DNA of 64,000 bases from Chryseobacterium jejuense (GTDB lineage: Bacteria; Bacteroidota; Bacteroidia; Flavobacteriales; Weeksellaceae): NCBI RefSeq assembly GCF_017877355.1, contig NZ_JAGIPR010000004.1, positions 186,001 through 250,000 on the forward strand, in the 5' to 3' direction. The notes beneath the pieces are model-generated. The model did no database searches, was not told the DNA's origin, and saw nothing but the letters and a program-made list of their open reading frames with translations. This document shows positions 54,353-62,070 of this stretch, one piece after another. The position numbers were made by a program, and so were the translations under genes. Within the stretch, counting starts at the first letter, position 1. Each line of letters starts with the position of its first letter.

Positions 54353-55366
54353 TTAGTATTTATCTAATGTTTTAAAATCTGCTTTTCGTTTTTGAAAATA
54401 ATCAATGAGTTGCCCCAATTTGTTTACTTCATCTTTGTTTTTCAAATCTACAACTCCATTAACTAATTTTCCATTTCTGAATGCTCTTTCGTGCATTAAC
54501 AAAATAACTTTCCCATTTTTCTTTCCAACAGCATCCCATAATCCCCCATAATAGGACATATCTAATAGTTCATCACGAACAGTCTCCCAAGATTCTGAAA
54601 CCCTATCAAATCCAATATATTGTTTCGAGTACATATCATAGTAGGGGTGAATATCATCATCGTTTCCAAAATCCATAGTTTTATTATTAACTTTTTCCTG
54701 AACCTTTGCAACAGAAGCATTTTTAAAATCCCAACTCTTTATATTCCATTCACAGTCCCAGCCATACACTTGATAGCCTCTTTTTTCAAATAATTCTTTA
54801 GCCTCATCTTTTGTATCCTTACTATTATCGGAATCAATATCTACAAATTCTTTAGTGTGCCAAGTATTTCTACCTGGAAATCTGGCCAGAGGGATTGTCT
54901 GGTTTTTAGATAAAGGAACGTTCCTATTCTTTATAACTCCTTTTCCATAAATTTCATCTAAGTAATACAAAATTTGCTCTTTACATTTTGTAAAATCAGT
55001 AAACACACTTCTTTTATCTTCTGGCTTACTTCCATCTCCTTTATATTTAATCCCTTCCTTATAGGCATTTTTATAAAAATCATTTACATGTGAATAGCTA
55101 TGGTTACCTATAACATGATTCTCATATATATCTTTTAATATATCTAAAGCTTTTTTTCTATCCTTACTCTTCTCAATAAAGTAATATAAATGTATCCCTG
55201 TTAAGAAAAATGTTCCTTTGATTCCTTTTTCCTTTAGTAATTGTAAGACCTCTTCTGTTCCTGCCTGTATTCCATCATCAAAGGTTAAATAGATTTCTCT
55301 CTGGACAATCTTAACAGGTTTAGTATCTTTCAATTCACGTATAGCCAATATTTTAGTATCTCCCAT
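54353..55366 (-). CDS. NodB-type polysaccharide deacetylase, putative T6SS effector
   Basis: This 337-residue protein has the NodB motifs in order: MT1 YLTFDDG (Asp30, Asp31), MT2 NHSYSH (His89, His93), MT3 ARFPGRNTW, MT4 YGWDCEWN and MT5 ILLMHE. NodB enzymes remove N- or O-acetyl groups from peptidoglycan, chitin or other glycans with a metal ion. Typical family members carry a signal peptide or membrane anchor; this one has none. Standing 10 bp downstream of VgrG and before a PAAR-like gene, it is best explained as VgrG-delivered cargo acting on the cell wall of a rival. A house-keeping cytoplasmic role is the alternative. Confidence 0.85.
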   Translation of the reverse strand: MGDTKILAIRELKDTKPVKIVQREIYLTFDDGIQAGTEEVLQLLKEKGIKGTFFLTGIHLYYFIEKSKDRKKALDILKDIYENHVIGNHSYSHVNDFYKNAYKEGIKYKGDGSKPEDKRSVFTDFTKCKEQILYYLDEIYGKGVIKNRNVPLSKNQTIPLARFPGRNTWHTKEFVDIDSDNSKDTKDEAKELFEKRGYQVYGWDCEWNIKSWDFKNASVAKVQEKVNNKTMDFGNDDDIHPYYDMYSKQYIGFDRVSESWETVRDELLDMSYYGGLWDAVGKKNGKVILLMHERAFRNGKLVNGVVDLKNKDEVNKLGQLIDYFQKRKADFKTLDKY

Positions 55367-55376
55367 TACTTTAGAA

Positions 55377-57587
55377 TTAAGCTTGTTGTTTTTCTACTTT
55401 TACACTTCTCTTTAGCTCTGCAAAGCCATCTTTTTTAACATTACCCTTAAGAGTTATTTCTTTTTCCCCGTTATTTATGTCTTTATCATCAACTTCATAT
55501 ACAGTTAGTGTAATTGATTCTCCTTCTTCATAGTTTCTGGTATAAACCAATAAACTTATTTCTTCATCATAAGATGCCATTGTAATTTCTTTATTCATAT
55601 CTGCATCCATCCATTGAGCACTTACAATTTGTTTCTCTTTAGTATAATCAAACTCCCCATTTTGAGGAAGCTTGTTCATTTGAGGGGCTTTATACTCAAT
55701 CTTATCTTTAGCAGTCAATAATGAGTTAGCCCCATACACATGCATTCTGTCCTTTGCTCCAAATTCTGTCTGTCCATCTGTATATCCAATGAATTTTTCT
55801 TTACCATATAGGTCTAGGTGGGCTTTTGCTGATATTTCAGTATTAGTTCCAGCATTGATAATAGTTTTCTTACCACTGTCTTGGCTTATCTCTTGTTTTG
55901 CAATAATCTTGATATTTTGCCCGACATTGGTATCCATATTCTTTCCTGCTTTGGTTTCAATATTCTCCTCAATATCAAACTTCAGGTTCTTTGATTTTAT
56001 GGTTATGGTTTCAGGAGCAGTAATGTTGATATTGCTTCCCTTTGTATCAAATCTCAATTCGTTACCACTTTTATCAGTCAATAAGATACTTTCATCCTCT
56101 GTAAACACTAATCTGTGCCCACTTCTGGTCTGTAGGGATTTTACACGGTTATCCATACCACCTCCCAAGCCTACACCACCGTGGAACATTCCACCCATTG
56201 CAAAGGGAAAATCTGGGTTATGGTATTCAAAATTGACCATTACTTGGTCTCCTATTTCTGGAACGGCCACAAAGCCTCTATTCTGACTTACTGCATCGGT
56301 GCCACCAGCATCTGGACTCATCATTCTGATAAAATGGGTTGTATCATTTAACTGCCAGTCAAACTGCACTTGTATTCTGCCTTGATTCAAAGGGTCTATA
56401 TTAGAAATTACAGTTGCCACCTGTGGCTCTGCTTTAGGCATTATAAACACTGGTTTAGGCATAAAGCCTGTTCCCTCAGCTATAGCTTCAAAACTTCCAG
56501 TATAATAGCCTCTTGCATCAATCTCGTGGCTTACTTCTGTCATCATCAATGTAGTGAAGTGAGAGGTCTCATTGCCGTCCTGATTTCTCATGTCTATGTC
56601 TGCTACACAGCCTATATATAAAAAAGGAACAGTTGTACTTCCAGATATGGTAAAGACTTCTACAGCTTTACTTCCTCTTGCGCTTTTTTGGGAATCATCC
56701 ACATCTAAAAACATATTTGCATTGACAGGGGTAGGAGTAAGAGACCTTGTTTTAAAAATATTGTCATTTAGCTCATAGGCTTTGGCTGATAAATTCCCTA
56801 AGTGTTTAATGTTATCATTAGAGCCCAGCATTTTAGCATGACTACTACTATTATAGCCAAAGTATTCAGGTTTTGTATGTACTGCTTTTAATTCTACCTG
56901 TACATCTGTAACATTGCTTCCATAGATAAGCTGTATAGGCTTTTCAGATGGAGGGAGTTTTCCAAAATGTAGTATGTACCCATCATAGTAAAACTGTTCA
57001 CCGTAAGCTTCTGCCAATCTTGTCAGGTAATTGTAATGTGTTTCGCAATACTGTGCACTGTAATTGATGTAACCTTTATTCTGGGTTTCAATTCTAAAGT
57101 CAAATTTACTCGTTCCTAATGCTTCCTTGATTATTCTGTCAGCTATGATGGAAGTATTTACAGATTGACTCCCTCCAAAACTCTGAGTGTGAGGAGCTGA
57201 ATCCATCAGAATTGTGGGGCTGTATCCTTTAAGTACAATATTACCAAGGCTCATTTGCTCCTGGCTAAATGCAACTTTTGTAATCACTCCTACAAATGTT
57301 CTTTCAGGAGTTTCATCTTCGTAGTCTTTATATTTGAAAGTTACCGTAATTCGTTTTCCTAAAAATTGTTGAGCTTCTTCAAGATTATGGTTCTGTACCT
57401 CACCTAATGAATCATGAGCTAAAGTCAGTTCAAAATAGTGATGTGTTCTGGCACTTTGCTGTAAACGGAAGTGTTTAAAATGACTGATAGATTTCCCTTC
57501 AACCACAATATCAAGTTTAACCACACGGTTAATGCCTGCTATATGGTTCTCTGAAATCTTTTCAGAATTGGAAATATTCTTTCTCAT
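55377..57587 (-). CDS. Type VI secretion VgrG spike protein
   Basis: Start at 57587 (MRKNISNSEKISENHIAGIN) because the -7 element at 57617-57624 lies within the longer frame to 57668. The 736-residue protein has the gp27-like part (FKHFRLQQSARTHHYFELTL, LTRLAEAYGEQFYYDG), an OB-fold gp5 part (GRIQVQFDWQLND, IRMMSPDAGG, FVAVPEIGDQVMVNFEYHNP and FAMGGMFHGG) and a repetitive beta-helix needle (about 520-620, VGQNIKI, AGTNTEI). The last 90 residues form an extra domain that may dock the effector. It is the central spike of T6SS; no other T6SS gene is in the window. Confidence 0.9.
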   Translation of the reverse strand: MRKNISNSEKISENHIAGINRVVKLDIVVEGKSISHFKHFRLQQSARTHHYFELTLAHDSLGEVQNHNLEEAQQFLGKRITVTFKYKDYEDETPERTFVGVITKVAFSQEQMSLGNIVLKGYSPTILMDSAPHTQSFGGSQSVNTSIIADRIIKEALGTSKFDFRIETQNKGYINYSAQYCETHYNYLTRLAEAYGEQFYYDGYILHFGKLPPSEKPIQLIYGSNVTDVQVELKAVHTKPEYFGYNSSSHAKMLGSNDNIKHLGNLSAKAYELNDNIFKTRSLTPTPVNANMFLDVDDSQKSARGSKAVEVFTISGSTTVPFLYIGCVADIDMRNQDGNETSHFTTLMMTEVSHEIDARGYYTGSFEAIAEGTGFMPKPVFIMPKAEPQVATVISNIDPLNQGRIQVQFDWQLNDTTHFIRMMSPDAGGTDAVSQNRGFVAVPEIGDQVMVNFEYHNPDFPFAMGGMFHGGVGLGGGMDNRVKSLQTRSGHRLVFTEDESILLTDKSGNELRFDTKGSNINITAPETITIKSKNLKFDIEENIETKAGKNMDTNVGQNIKIIAKQEISQDSGKKTIINAGTNTEISAKAHLDLYGKEKFIGYTDGQTEFGAKDRMHVYGANSLLTAKDKIEYKAPQMNKLPQNGEFDYTKEKQIVSAQWMDADMNKEITMASYDEEISLLVYTRNYEEGESITLTVYEVDDKDINNGEKEITLKGNVKKDGFAELKRSVKVEKQQA

Positions 57588-57616
57588 TAATACTGTGGTA
57601 TTTGTGTTTATATCAC

Positions 57617-57624
57617 CAAATATA
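57617..57624 (-). promoter_or_regulatory. -7 element for the VgrG cassette
   Basis: Minus strand TATATTTG; TTG candidate at 57649-57651 with 24-bp spacing. It lies between the integrase stop and VgrG ATG and supports separate transcription of the cassette. Confidence 0.5.
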
Positions 57625-57693
57625 GATAAATGAATAATACCACATATACAAATATTGAAAAAATTCAAAAAGTGTAGTAAAACTACGATTGAT

Positions 57694-58989
57694 TTAGAAA
57701 CCTAAACTTTTAAAAATTTTTGCTGTTGACTTTGCTTTTTCAACATCAGTTTTACTTATATAAGCTAGCAATTGCCTTTCCGTCTTATGCCCAGTAAAGT
57801 TTAATAAGTAGGTTATTGGAATTTTCTCGTAGAAATTTGTAGCAAAGCTTTTACGCCCAATGTGAGAAGTTACAAGCTGAAATTTTGGATAGTTTCCAAA
57901 TACCTTTCGTGTTATCTTACTTTTGTCTTCCCTTTCAATTGTCATAACCTTTCCGTTATATAAGACCTCATCTATACCAGCTAGTTCACAAACATCTTTA
58001 ATGTATAGATTAAGATTTACATCAGATATTTTACGTGGAAATTCTCCTTCTCTTTTCAGTAGAATATTTTGAACTTTTTGCAGTACTGGAATTTGCATTT
58101 TAGTTCCCGTTTTAATTTGATTAAACTCAATGTATGCTTGATTTTCATCATCGTGTATAATCATACTGGAATTAAACCTTAAATAATCACTAACTCTCTG
58201 TCCTGTATAGCAAGCTATAAGAAGCCAATCTTTTGCATTGTCTAGGTGCTCATTAGGCATTATTGTTCGTTCAATTTTATCCAATTCATCAAAAGTCAAG
58301 TAAATAGATTTAGGGACATTCCTAGAAGCTTTTTCAATATCAAAAGTCCACAAAAAAGCATGCTTATGAACTTCTAAATCAAGAGACTCAGCAACCCTAC
58401 AAATCATCTTCAGAAATTTGAGATTTCGGTAAGTAGTTGATGTTTTATAGTTCTCTCGCAAACAATACTTCTCAAAATCAATTCTAAAGGAATTGTCTAA
58501 ATCAGAAAACTTCAAATGTTTAAATGTCTTCTTTCTTGCTCTTACGTCATCGCAATAGCGTTTTATCAATTGCTTAACAACATTTGCTTTCTTAATAGTT
58601 GATTCACTTACAATAGCTTTCTTCAAGCTAATGTAATCATCTATAAATAAAAGTACATTGTCAGATTGTGGTTCATCTTTTTCTGAAACAACCTTTTGGG
58701 GGCAGACAGTAGCTTCAAGCCAACCTTTTACATCTATTTCAGGTTTAAAACTTGTATAATCTGAAATTATTTTTGTCTCAAGTCTAATAAGTTCTATATT
58801 CAATTCACCTAAATCAATATCTGTATTTCGTGAACTTATCACACATTTACCATTTTTCCAATCTTTTGGTTTACACTTTAAGTGTGAGATAGGCACTTTT
58901 ACATCTATCTCCTTATCTCTTAATCGTACCCAAATTGTACTGTACTTGTTTTCAACTTTACCCCTATTAAAAAAACTAACTGATGCCAT
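57694..58989 (-). CDS. Tyrosine recombinase integrase of the element
   Basis: The 431-residue product (start ATG at 58989, MASVSFFNRGKVENKYSTIW; a start at 59016 would overlap an arm site) has the Bacteroidetes layout: N-terminal arm-binding domain (about 1-100), SAM-like core-binding domain (about 115-215) and catalytic domain with Arg in YTGQRVSDYL, HxxR in TSHIGRKSFA, His in TGHKTERQLL and Tyr in AYISK. It should integrate and excise the element at the ssrA 3' end. It lies 57 bp or more inside the right repeat and is transcribed away from it. Arm-type sites at 59007-59029 overlap its upstream region, suggesting autoregulation. Confidence 0.93.
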   Translation of the reverse strand: MASVSFFNRGKVENKYSTIWVRLRDKEIDVKVPISHLKCKPKDWKNGKCVISSRNTDIDLGELNIELIRLETKIISDYTSFKPEIDVKGWLEATVCPQKVVSEKDEPQSDNVLLFIDDYISLKKAIVSESTIKKANVVKQLIKRYCDDVRARKKTFKHLKFSDLDNSFRIDFEKYCLRENYKTSTTYRNLKFLKMICRVAESLDLEVHKHAFLWTFDIEKASRNVPKSIYLTFDELDKIERTIMPNEHLDNAKDWLLIACYTGQRVSDYLRFNSSMIIHDDENQAYIEFNQIKTGTKMQIPVLQKVQNILLKREGEFPRKISDVNLNLYIKDVCELAGIDEVLYNGKVMTIEREDKSKITRKVFGNYPKFQLVTSHIGRKSFATNFYEKIPITYLLNFTGHKTERQLLAYISKTDVEKAKSTAKIFKSLGF

Positions 58990-59006
58990 AAATTTTCGAT
59001 TCAAAA

Positions 59007-59029
59007 TTGTTCCCAAAATTGTATCCGAA
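59007..59029 (+). repeat. Right arm-type integrase sites
   Basis: TTGTTCCCAAA (59007-59017) and TTGTATCCGAA (59019-59029), 12-bp spacing, matching the pair at 38719-38741 in opposite order of subtypes. They lie between the integrase start and the right repeat. Confidence 0.7.
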
Positions 59030-59073
59030 CTCTAAAAGATAAGCATAAAACAATGGGTCTGTTTTATCTTCGG

Positions 59074-59134
59074 GCATGTAGAAAGCTTATGTATTGCTTG
59101 TTTGGACGAGGGTTCGAATCCCTCCAACTCCACT
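59074..59134. repeat. Right attachment-site repeat (ssrA 3' end duplicate)
   Basis: 61-bp copy of the tmRNA 3' end, one mismatch to 38593-38653. It marks the right end of the element. Confidence 0.95.
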
Positions 59135-59140
59135 CATAAT

Positions 59141-59175
59141 AAAAAAAGAACTTCGTCTTAGAAGTTCTTTTTTTT
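59141..59175. terminator. Original ssrA terminator, now displaced; also serves the TPR gene
   Basis: AAAGAACTTC pairs with GAAGTTCTTT (stem 59145-59154 and 59161-59170), loop GTCTTA, T-run after it on plus and A-run before it. It follows the att repeat directly, so before insertion it ended tmRNA; it also terminates the gene ending at 59189 on minus. Confidence 0.8.
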
Positions 59176-59188
59176 GTTATTTTATTGC

Positions 59189-60619
59189 TTAGAATTTCAT
59201 CATCCAGTTATTAAGATCTTCAAAAGATGAAATATCTAACTGTTTTCTCAATCTGTTTTTTTTGATTTCAATTCCCCGAATCGTCAAATGGTTATAATGA
59301 GCAATTTCTTTAGTGGAGAAGTTCAGACGAAGTAATGCACAAAATTTAAGTTGTCCAGAAGTAAGAAAAGGATATGTTTCCGATAATTTTTTGTAAAAAT
59401 CAGGGTAAACTTCTTTAAATCTGGGAAGAAAAGCAGGATCATCTGACTTCGCCAACTGAATTACCTCTTCAAAAGCATCATTTACTTTATCTTCCAGATC
59501 GGAAATTACTGCTTCTTTTTGTTTTTTTTCTTTTCTTTCCTTCTGATACCCTATAAAATACCTTGTAGCAAAATATATAATGATTAATAATATTACTAAA
59601 ACACCTCCTAAAATAAAATAAAATCGATTGGCTTGCTGTTTGTTTTTTTCATTAGCCTGTATGGATTCTTTATTGACAGCTTTCTTTTCGGTATTACGTA
59701 GACTATCATCAAGTTTTTTATATTTATTCCTGTAGTACAAAGAATTTTTATAATCTTTTTGTTTTTCGTAAACAAGAGCAAGGTCATCATAAACATTTTT
59801 TAATAAATAAGATTTATTTTGCTCCATTAGAGGCAAAGCTTTTTTTAGATAAAAGAGTGCACTATCTTGATTATTGTTTTCATAATAAACACGTCCTATA
59901 TTCCCAGAAATAGAGCCCTGCCTTACAGTATCTTTTCTTGAAATGGAAAGCTTTAGTGCTTTGTGACAATAATAAAGAGCCGAATCAGGTTGATTTGCTT
60001 CTGAAAAATCAAATCCAACATTAGAATATGCTGAAGTTAATGAAACCTCTCTTTTTTCTTTGTTTTGAATTTTTTCATAGCAATTCAAACTTTTTCTGCG
60101 ATATGCTAATATAGTATCATTAGGAGCTCTCATTTCCCTTTTGAGATAAGCTAAATCACCAAACAATAATCCTCTTTCTGCAAATAATTTATCACCTTTT
60201 AATATTGAAGTTTTTTCTTGTGCTTGTTTAAAAAGACTTTCAGCTTTATTAAAAACTCCCAGAGATGAATAAGATATTGCTCTCATACGAATAGCAAATA
60301 TCTCATTAAAAGGATCATTGAGTTTATGAGCACAATCTTCCATTTTTAATGAATACTCTATTAACTTTTCAAATTCTCCAAGCTCACTATAAACAATTGC
60401 AATATAAAACATAATACGAATTTTATTTTTTTCGCTACCTTTTTTATTGACAAGAGCATCATATTTAAAAAGCTGTTGTAAAGCTATCCTTTTATCTGCA
60501 ATATTATAAGCCGCGTTCTGTCCCAGGCTATCTATTTGTTTGAGAGTATATTTTTGTCCTAAAAAGCTTACGAAAACAAAAACCGTTAAAAATAAAAGCT
60601 GTATTTTTTTTAATAGCAT
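59189..60619 (-). CDS. TPR protein with membrane helix and LuxR-type HTH
   Basis: This 476-residue protein has a signal peptide (residues 1-22), TPR repeats through about 320 (for example YYCHKALKLSISRKDTVRQG and ALFYLKKALPLMEQNKSY), one membrane helix (about 335-355, ILGGVLVILLIIIYF) and a coiled coil. A C-terminal LuxR/GerE-like helix-turn-helix follows (LTSGQLKFCALLRLNFSTKE to IEIKKNRLRKQL). A periplasmic TPR sensor is thus joined to a cytoplasmic DNA-binding domain, a one-component membrane regulator architecture found in Flavobacteriia. Signal and targets are unknown. Confidence 0.88.
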   Translation of the reverse strand: MLLKKIQLLFLTVFVFVSFLGQKYTLKQIDSLGQNAAYNIADKRIALQQLFKYDALVNKKGSEKNKIRIMFYIAIVYSELGEFEKLIEYSLKMEDCAHKLNDPFNEIFAIRMRAISYSSLGVFNKAESLFKQAQEKTSILKGDKLFAERGLLFGDLAYLKREMRAPNDTILAYRRKSLNCYEKIQNKEKREVSLTSAYSNVGFDFSEANQPDSALYYCHKALKLSISRKDTVRQGSISGNIGRVYYENNNQDSALFYLKKALPLMEQNKSYLLKNVYDDLALVYEKQKDYKNSLYYRNKYKKLDDSLRNTEKKAVNKESIQANEKNKQQANRFYFILGGVLVILLIIIYFATRYFIGYQKERKEKKQKEAVISDLEDKVNDAFEEVIQLAKSDDPAFLPRFKEVYPDFYKKLSETYPFLTSGQLKFCALLRLNFSTKEIAHYNHLTIRGIEIKKNRLRKQLDISSFEDLNNWMMKF

Positions 60620-60725
60620 AGTAGTTTAGTCTTATTATAATAGTTTGAAAAGAAACACCATTATTCACCTACACCATCTCCTATTTACCATATTAACAAA
60701 TAAATTCTAAAGCTATTAAAAAAAA

Positions 60726-61037
60726 TTATACCTGAAATATTTTTCTCCATTTCGTAATCGTATTTCTACTGATTTTAAAATGAGCAGATAGTTCTTTATT
60801 AGTAATTCTGACTTTTTTCTGATAACTTAGGACTTCTATAATAAAAGATTTGTCATAAGAGCGATGTTTTTGATTGCCAATATTGTTTTCTTTTTTACAA
60901 AATATTTTTTGATTTAGCTTTATAACATCCATTAGAGACAGCTCTTCTTTTTGCAATATGAATTGGCACTCTTCTTTTTTCTGCGGATACTTCTTTATTA
61001 TTATATCGTTGTAAATACGTTTGTAATCAGGCCTCAT
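60726..61037 (-). CDS. Small HTH protein, partner of 61039-61470
   Basis: Start at 61037 (MRPDYKRIYNDIIIKKYPQK), one base after the preceding stop. The 103-residue basic protein ends in a helix-turn-helix (ITNKELSAHFKISRNTITKW). Such HTH pairs recur, to my memory, in Chryseobacterium and Elizabethkingia genomes and are often called transposase-like, but there is no catalytic DDE domain here. It is probably a DNA-binding regulator; the two genes are co-transcribed. Confidence 0.7.
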   Translation of the reverse strand: MRPDYKRIYNDIIIKKYPQKKEECQFILQKEELSLMDVIKLNQKIFCKKENNIGNQKHRSYDKSFIIEVLSYQKKVRITNKELSAHFKISRNTITKWRKIFQV

Positions 61038-61038
61038 A

Positions 61039-61470
61039 TTATTTTTTATATTTGATTTTCCATCTATGCAGTGTGCTTTTGGGGATTTTATAATCACTGA
61101 TGATTTGTTGCTCTGTTTTCTCTTTTAATGTCAACTGCTCCAGAATAAAATCAATAATCTCCCGAGTATATAAACTTTTTTTAAACTGAAGTGAAGTATA
61201 TTTTTTGTTTTTTATTTTCACTTGATATTTTGAAGAAGTTGGAGGGGAATATAAAATCAAATGCTGAGAGTATAAACGAAAAAAATCGTAATCCAATACC
61301 TTACTCCACTTAAGAAGGAATTCCGAATCTATAGATTCTTGAACAAGCATTTCTTGAATAACTGTTTCTGGTAGTTTAAAAAAATTGCATATTCTTGAAA
61401 TATCTGTTTCTGTTTCTTTTATGCGTCTGTTTATACAGTTTCCTATATGTATATTCCTAAAGCTTTCCAT
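61039..61470 (-). CDS. HTH protein (MESFRNIHIG family)
   Basis: This 143-residue protein starts MESFRNIHIGNCINRRIKET with an N-terminal helical region (RICNFFKLPETVIQEML), then the conserved DYDFFRLYSQHLILYSPP. It ends in a second HTH (KTEQQIISDYKIPKSTLHRW). I recognise it as a recurring Weeksellaceae family without known function. It is coupled to the downstream HTH gene. No transposase catalytic residues are visible. Confidence 0.7.
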   Translation of the reverse strand: MESFRNIHIGNCINRRIKETETDISRICNFFKLPETVIQEMLVQESIDSEFLLKWSKVLDYDFFRLYSQHLILYSPPTSSKYQVKIKNKKYTSLQFKKSLYTREIIDFILEQLTLKEKTEQQIISDYKIPKSTLHRWKIKYKK

Positions 61471-61487
61471 ATTTTTCTTTTAAAAAA

Positions 61488-61961
61488 TTACAAGGATGAG
61501 TATTTTAGAGAGTCATTGATCTTCTGTAAATTATCATCACCTAAATATTGCAGTATAAAAACCTTGGTTATAATTTTTCCGGTAGTATTACTTTTAATAG
61601 AAAGTAATAATTTCTGTGATTTTTTTTGGATTTCCGTGGAATAAATCTCAGTTAATGGGATTTCCACTTGTCTGTAAAGTTTTGGCAGCATTGTTATACT
61701 TATCGGATGATATTCTTTTATGCTTAATACAGCTCCGGAGTTCTCAAATTCAATATATCTGATATTAAGCAAGAGAAATAAGAGAAAAAGAATTAATAGA
61801 ATAGCAATAGATTGAATACTATATAAGTATAGGAAACTCATACGAAGTAAATACACGATAACAAATATTGACAACACTACTATAATACTAAAAACATAGA
61901 AGTACATCCAATAGTCAACTTTCTTTTTATTATTTACTTTAACCATCACATCTGAGTTCAA
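61488..61961 (-). CDS. Two-helix membrane protein with PH-like domain
   Basis: This 157-residue protein has two membrane helices (about 19-40 and 48-67; the second is LLLILFLLFLLLN-like) followed by a soluble segment (YIEFENSGAVLSIKEYHPIS; TEIYSTEIQKKSQKLLLSIK) that resembles a bacterial PH (YdbT-like) fold. A start at residue 6 (Met) is an alternative. Orientation would leave the soluble domain in the cytoplasm. It lies 17 bp upstream of the HTH pair, possibly one operon. Function unknown. Confidence 0.65.
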   Translation of the reverse strand: MNSDVMVKVNNKKKVDYWMYFYVFSIIVVLSIFVIVYLLRMSFLYLYSIQSIAILLILFLLFLLLNIRYIEFENSGAVLSIKEYHPISITMLPKLYRQVEIPLTEIYSTEIQKKSQKLLLSIKSNTTGKIITKVFILQYLGDDNLQKINDSLKYSSL

Positions 61962-62070
61962 TATCTTTTAATAACAGCCACCAAGATGACTGTTATTAAA
62001 GACATTATTATGAAAAACACAACCAATATTAATCAATATATATTTTAAGTAGTTAGGAGATAACACAGAA

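Larger units (their letters stand above)
38654..59134. mobile_element. Integrative element inserted in ssrA (about 20.5 kb)
   Basis: Bounded by the 61-bp repeats, with a tyrosine recombinase gene at the right end (57694-58989) and paired arm-type repeats just inside each end. The cargo includes putative defence operons, ArdA, a serine recombinase, a VirE_N/primase-like protein and a VgrG-effector cassette. No relaxase, VirB4/TraG-type conjugation genes or phage structural genes (apart from VgrG) are seen, so it is probably a genomic island or mobilisable element, not a self-transmissible ICE or prophage. By eye the left third is more AT-rich than the flanking ribosomal genes. Confidence 0.93.

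Noticed and set aside
53756..57587. A complete type VI secretion system or prophage
   Set aside because: Only VgrG and a PAAR-like tip are present; no sheath, tube, baseplate, ATPase, capsid or terminase genes were seen.
57588..57668. Longer VgrG start at 57668
   Set aside because: The extra 27 residues lack VgrG similarity and contain the -7 element TATATTTG (57617-57624); the start at 57587 fits better.
59074..59134. Second tmRNA gene at the right end
   Set aside because: Only the last 61 bases are duplicated; there is no 5' acceptor half or tag frame. It is an attachment repeat.
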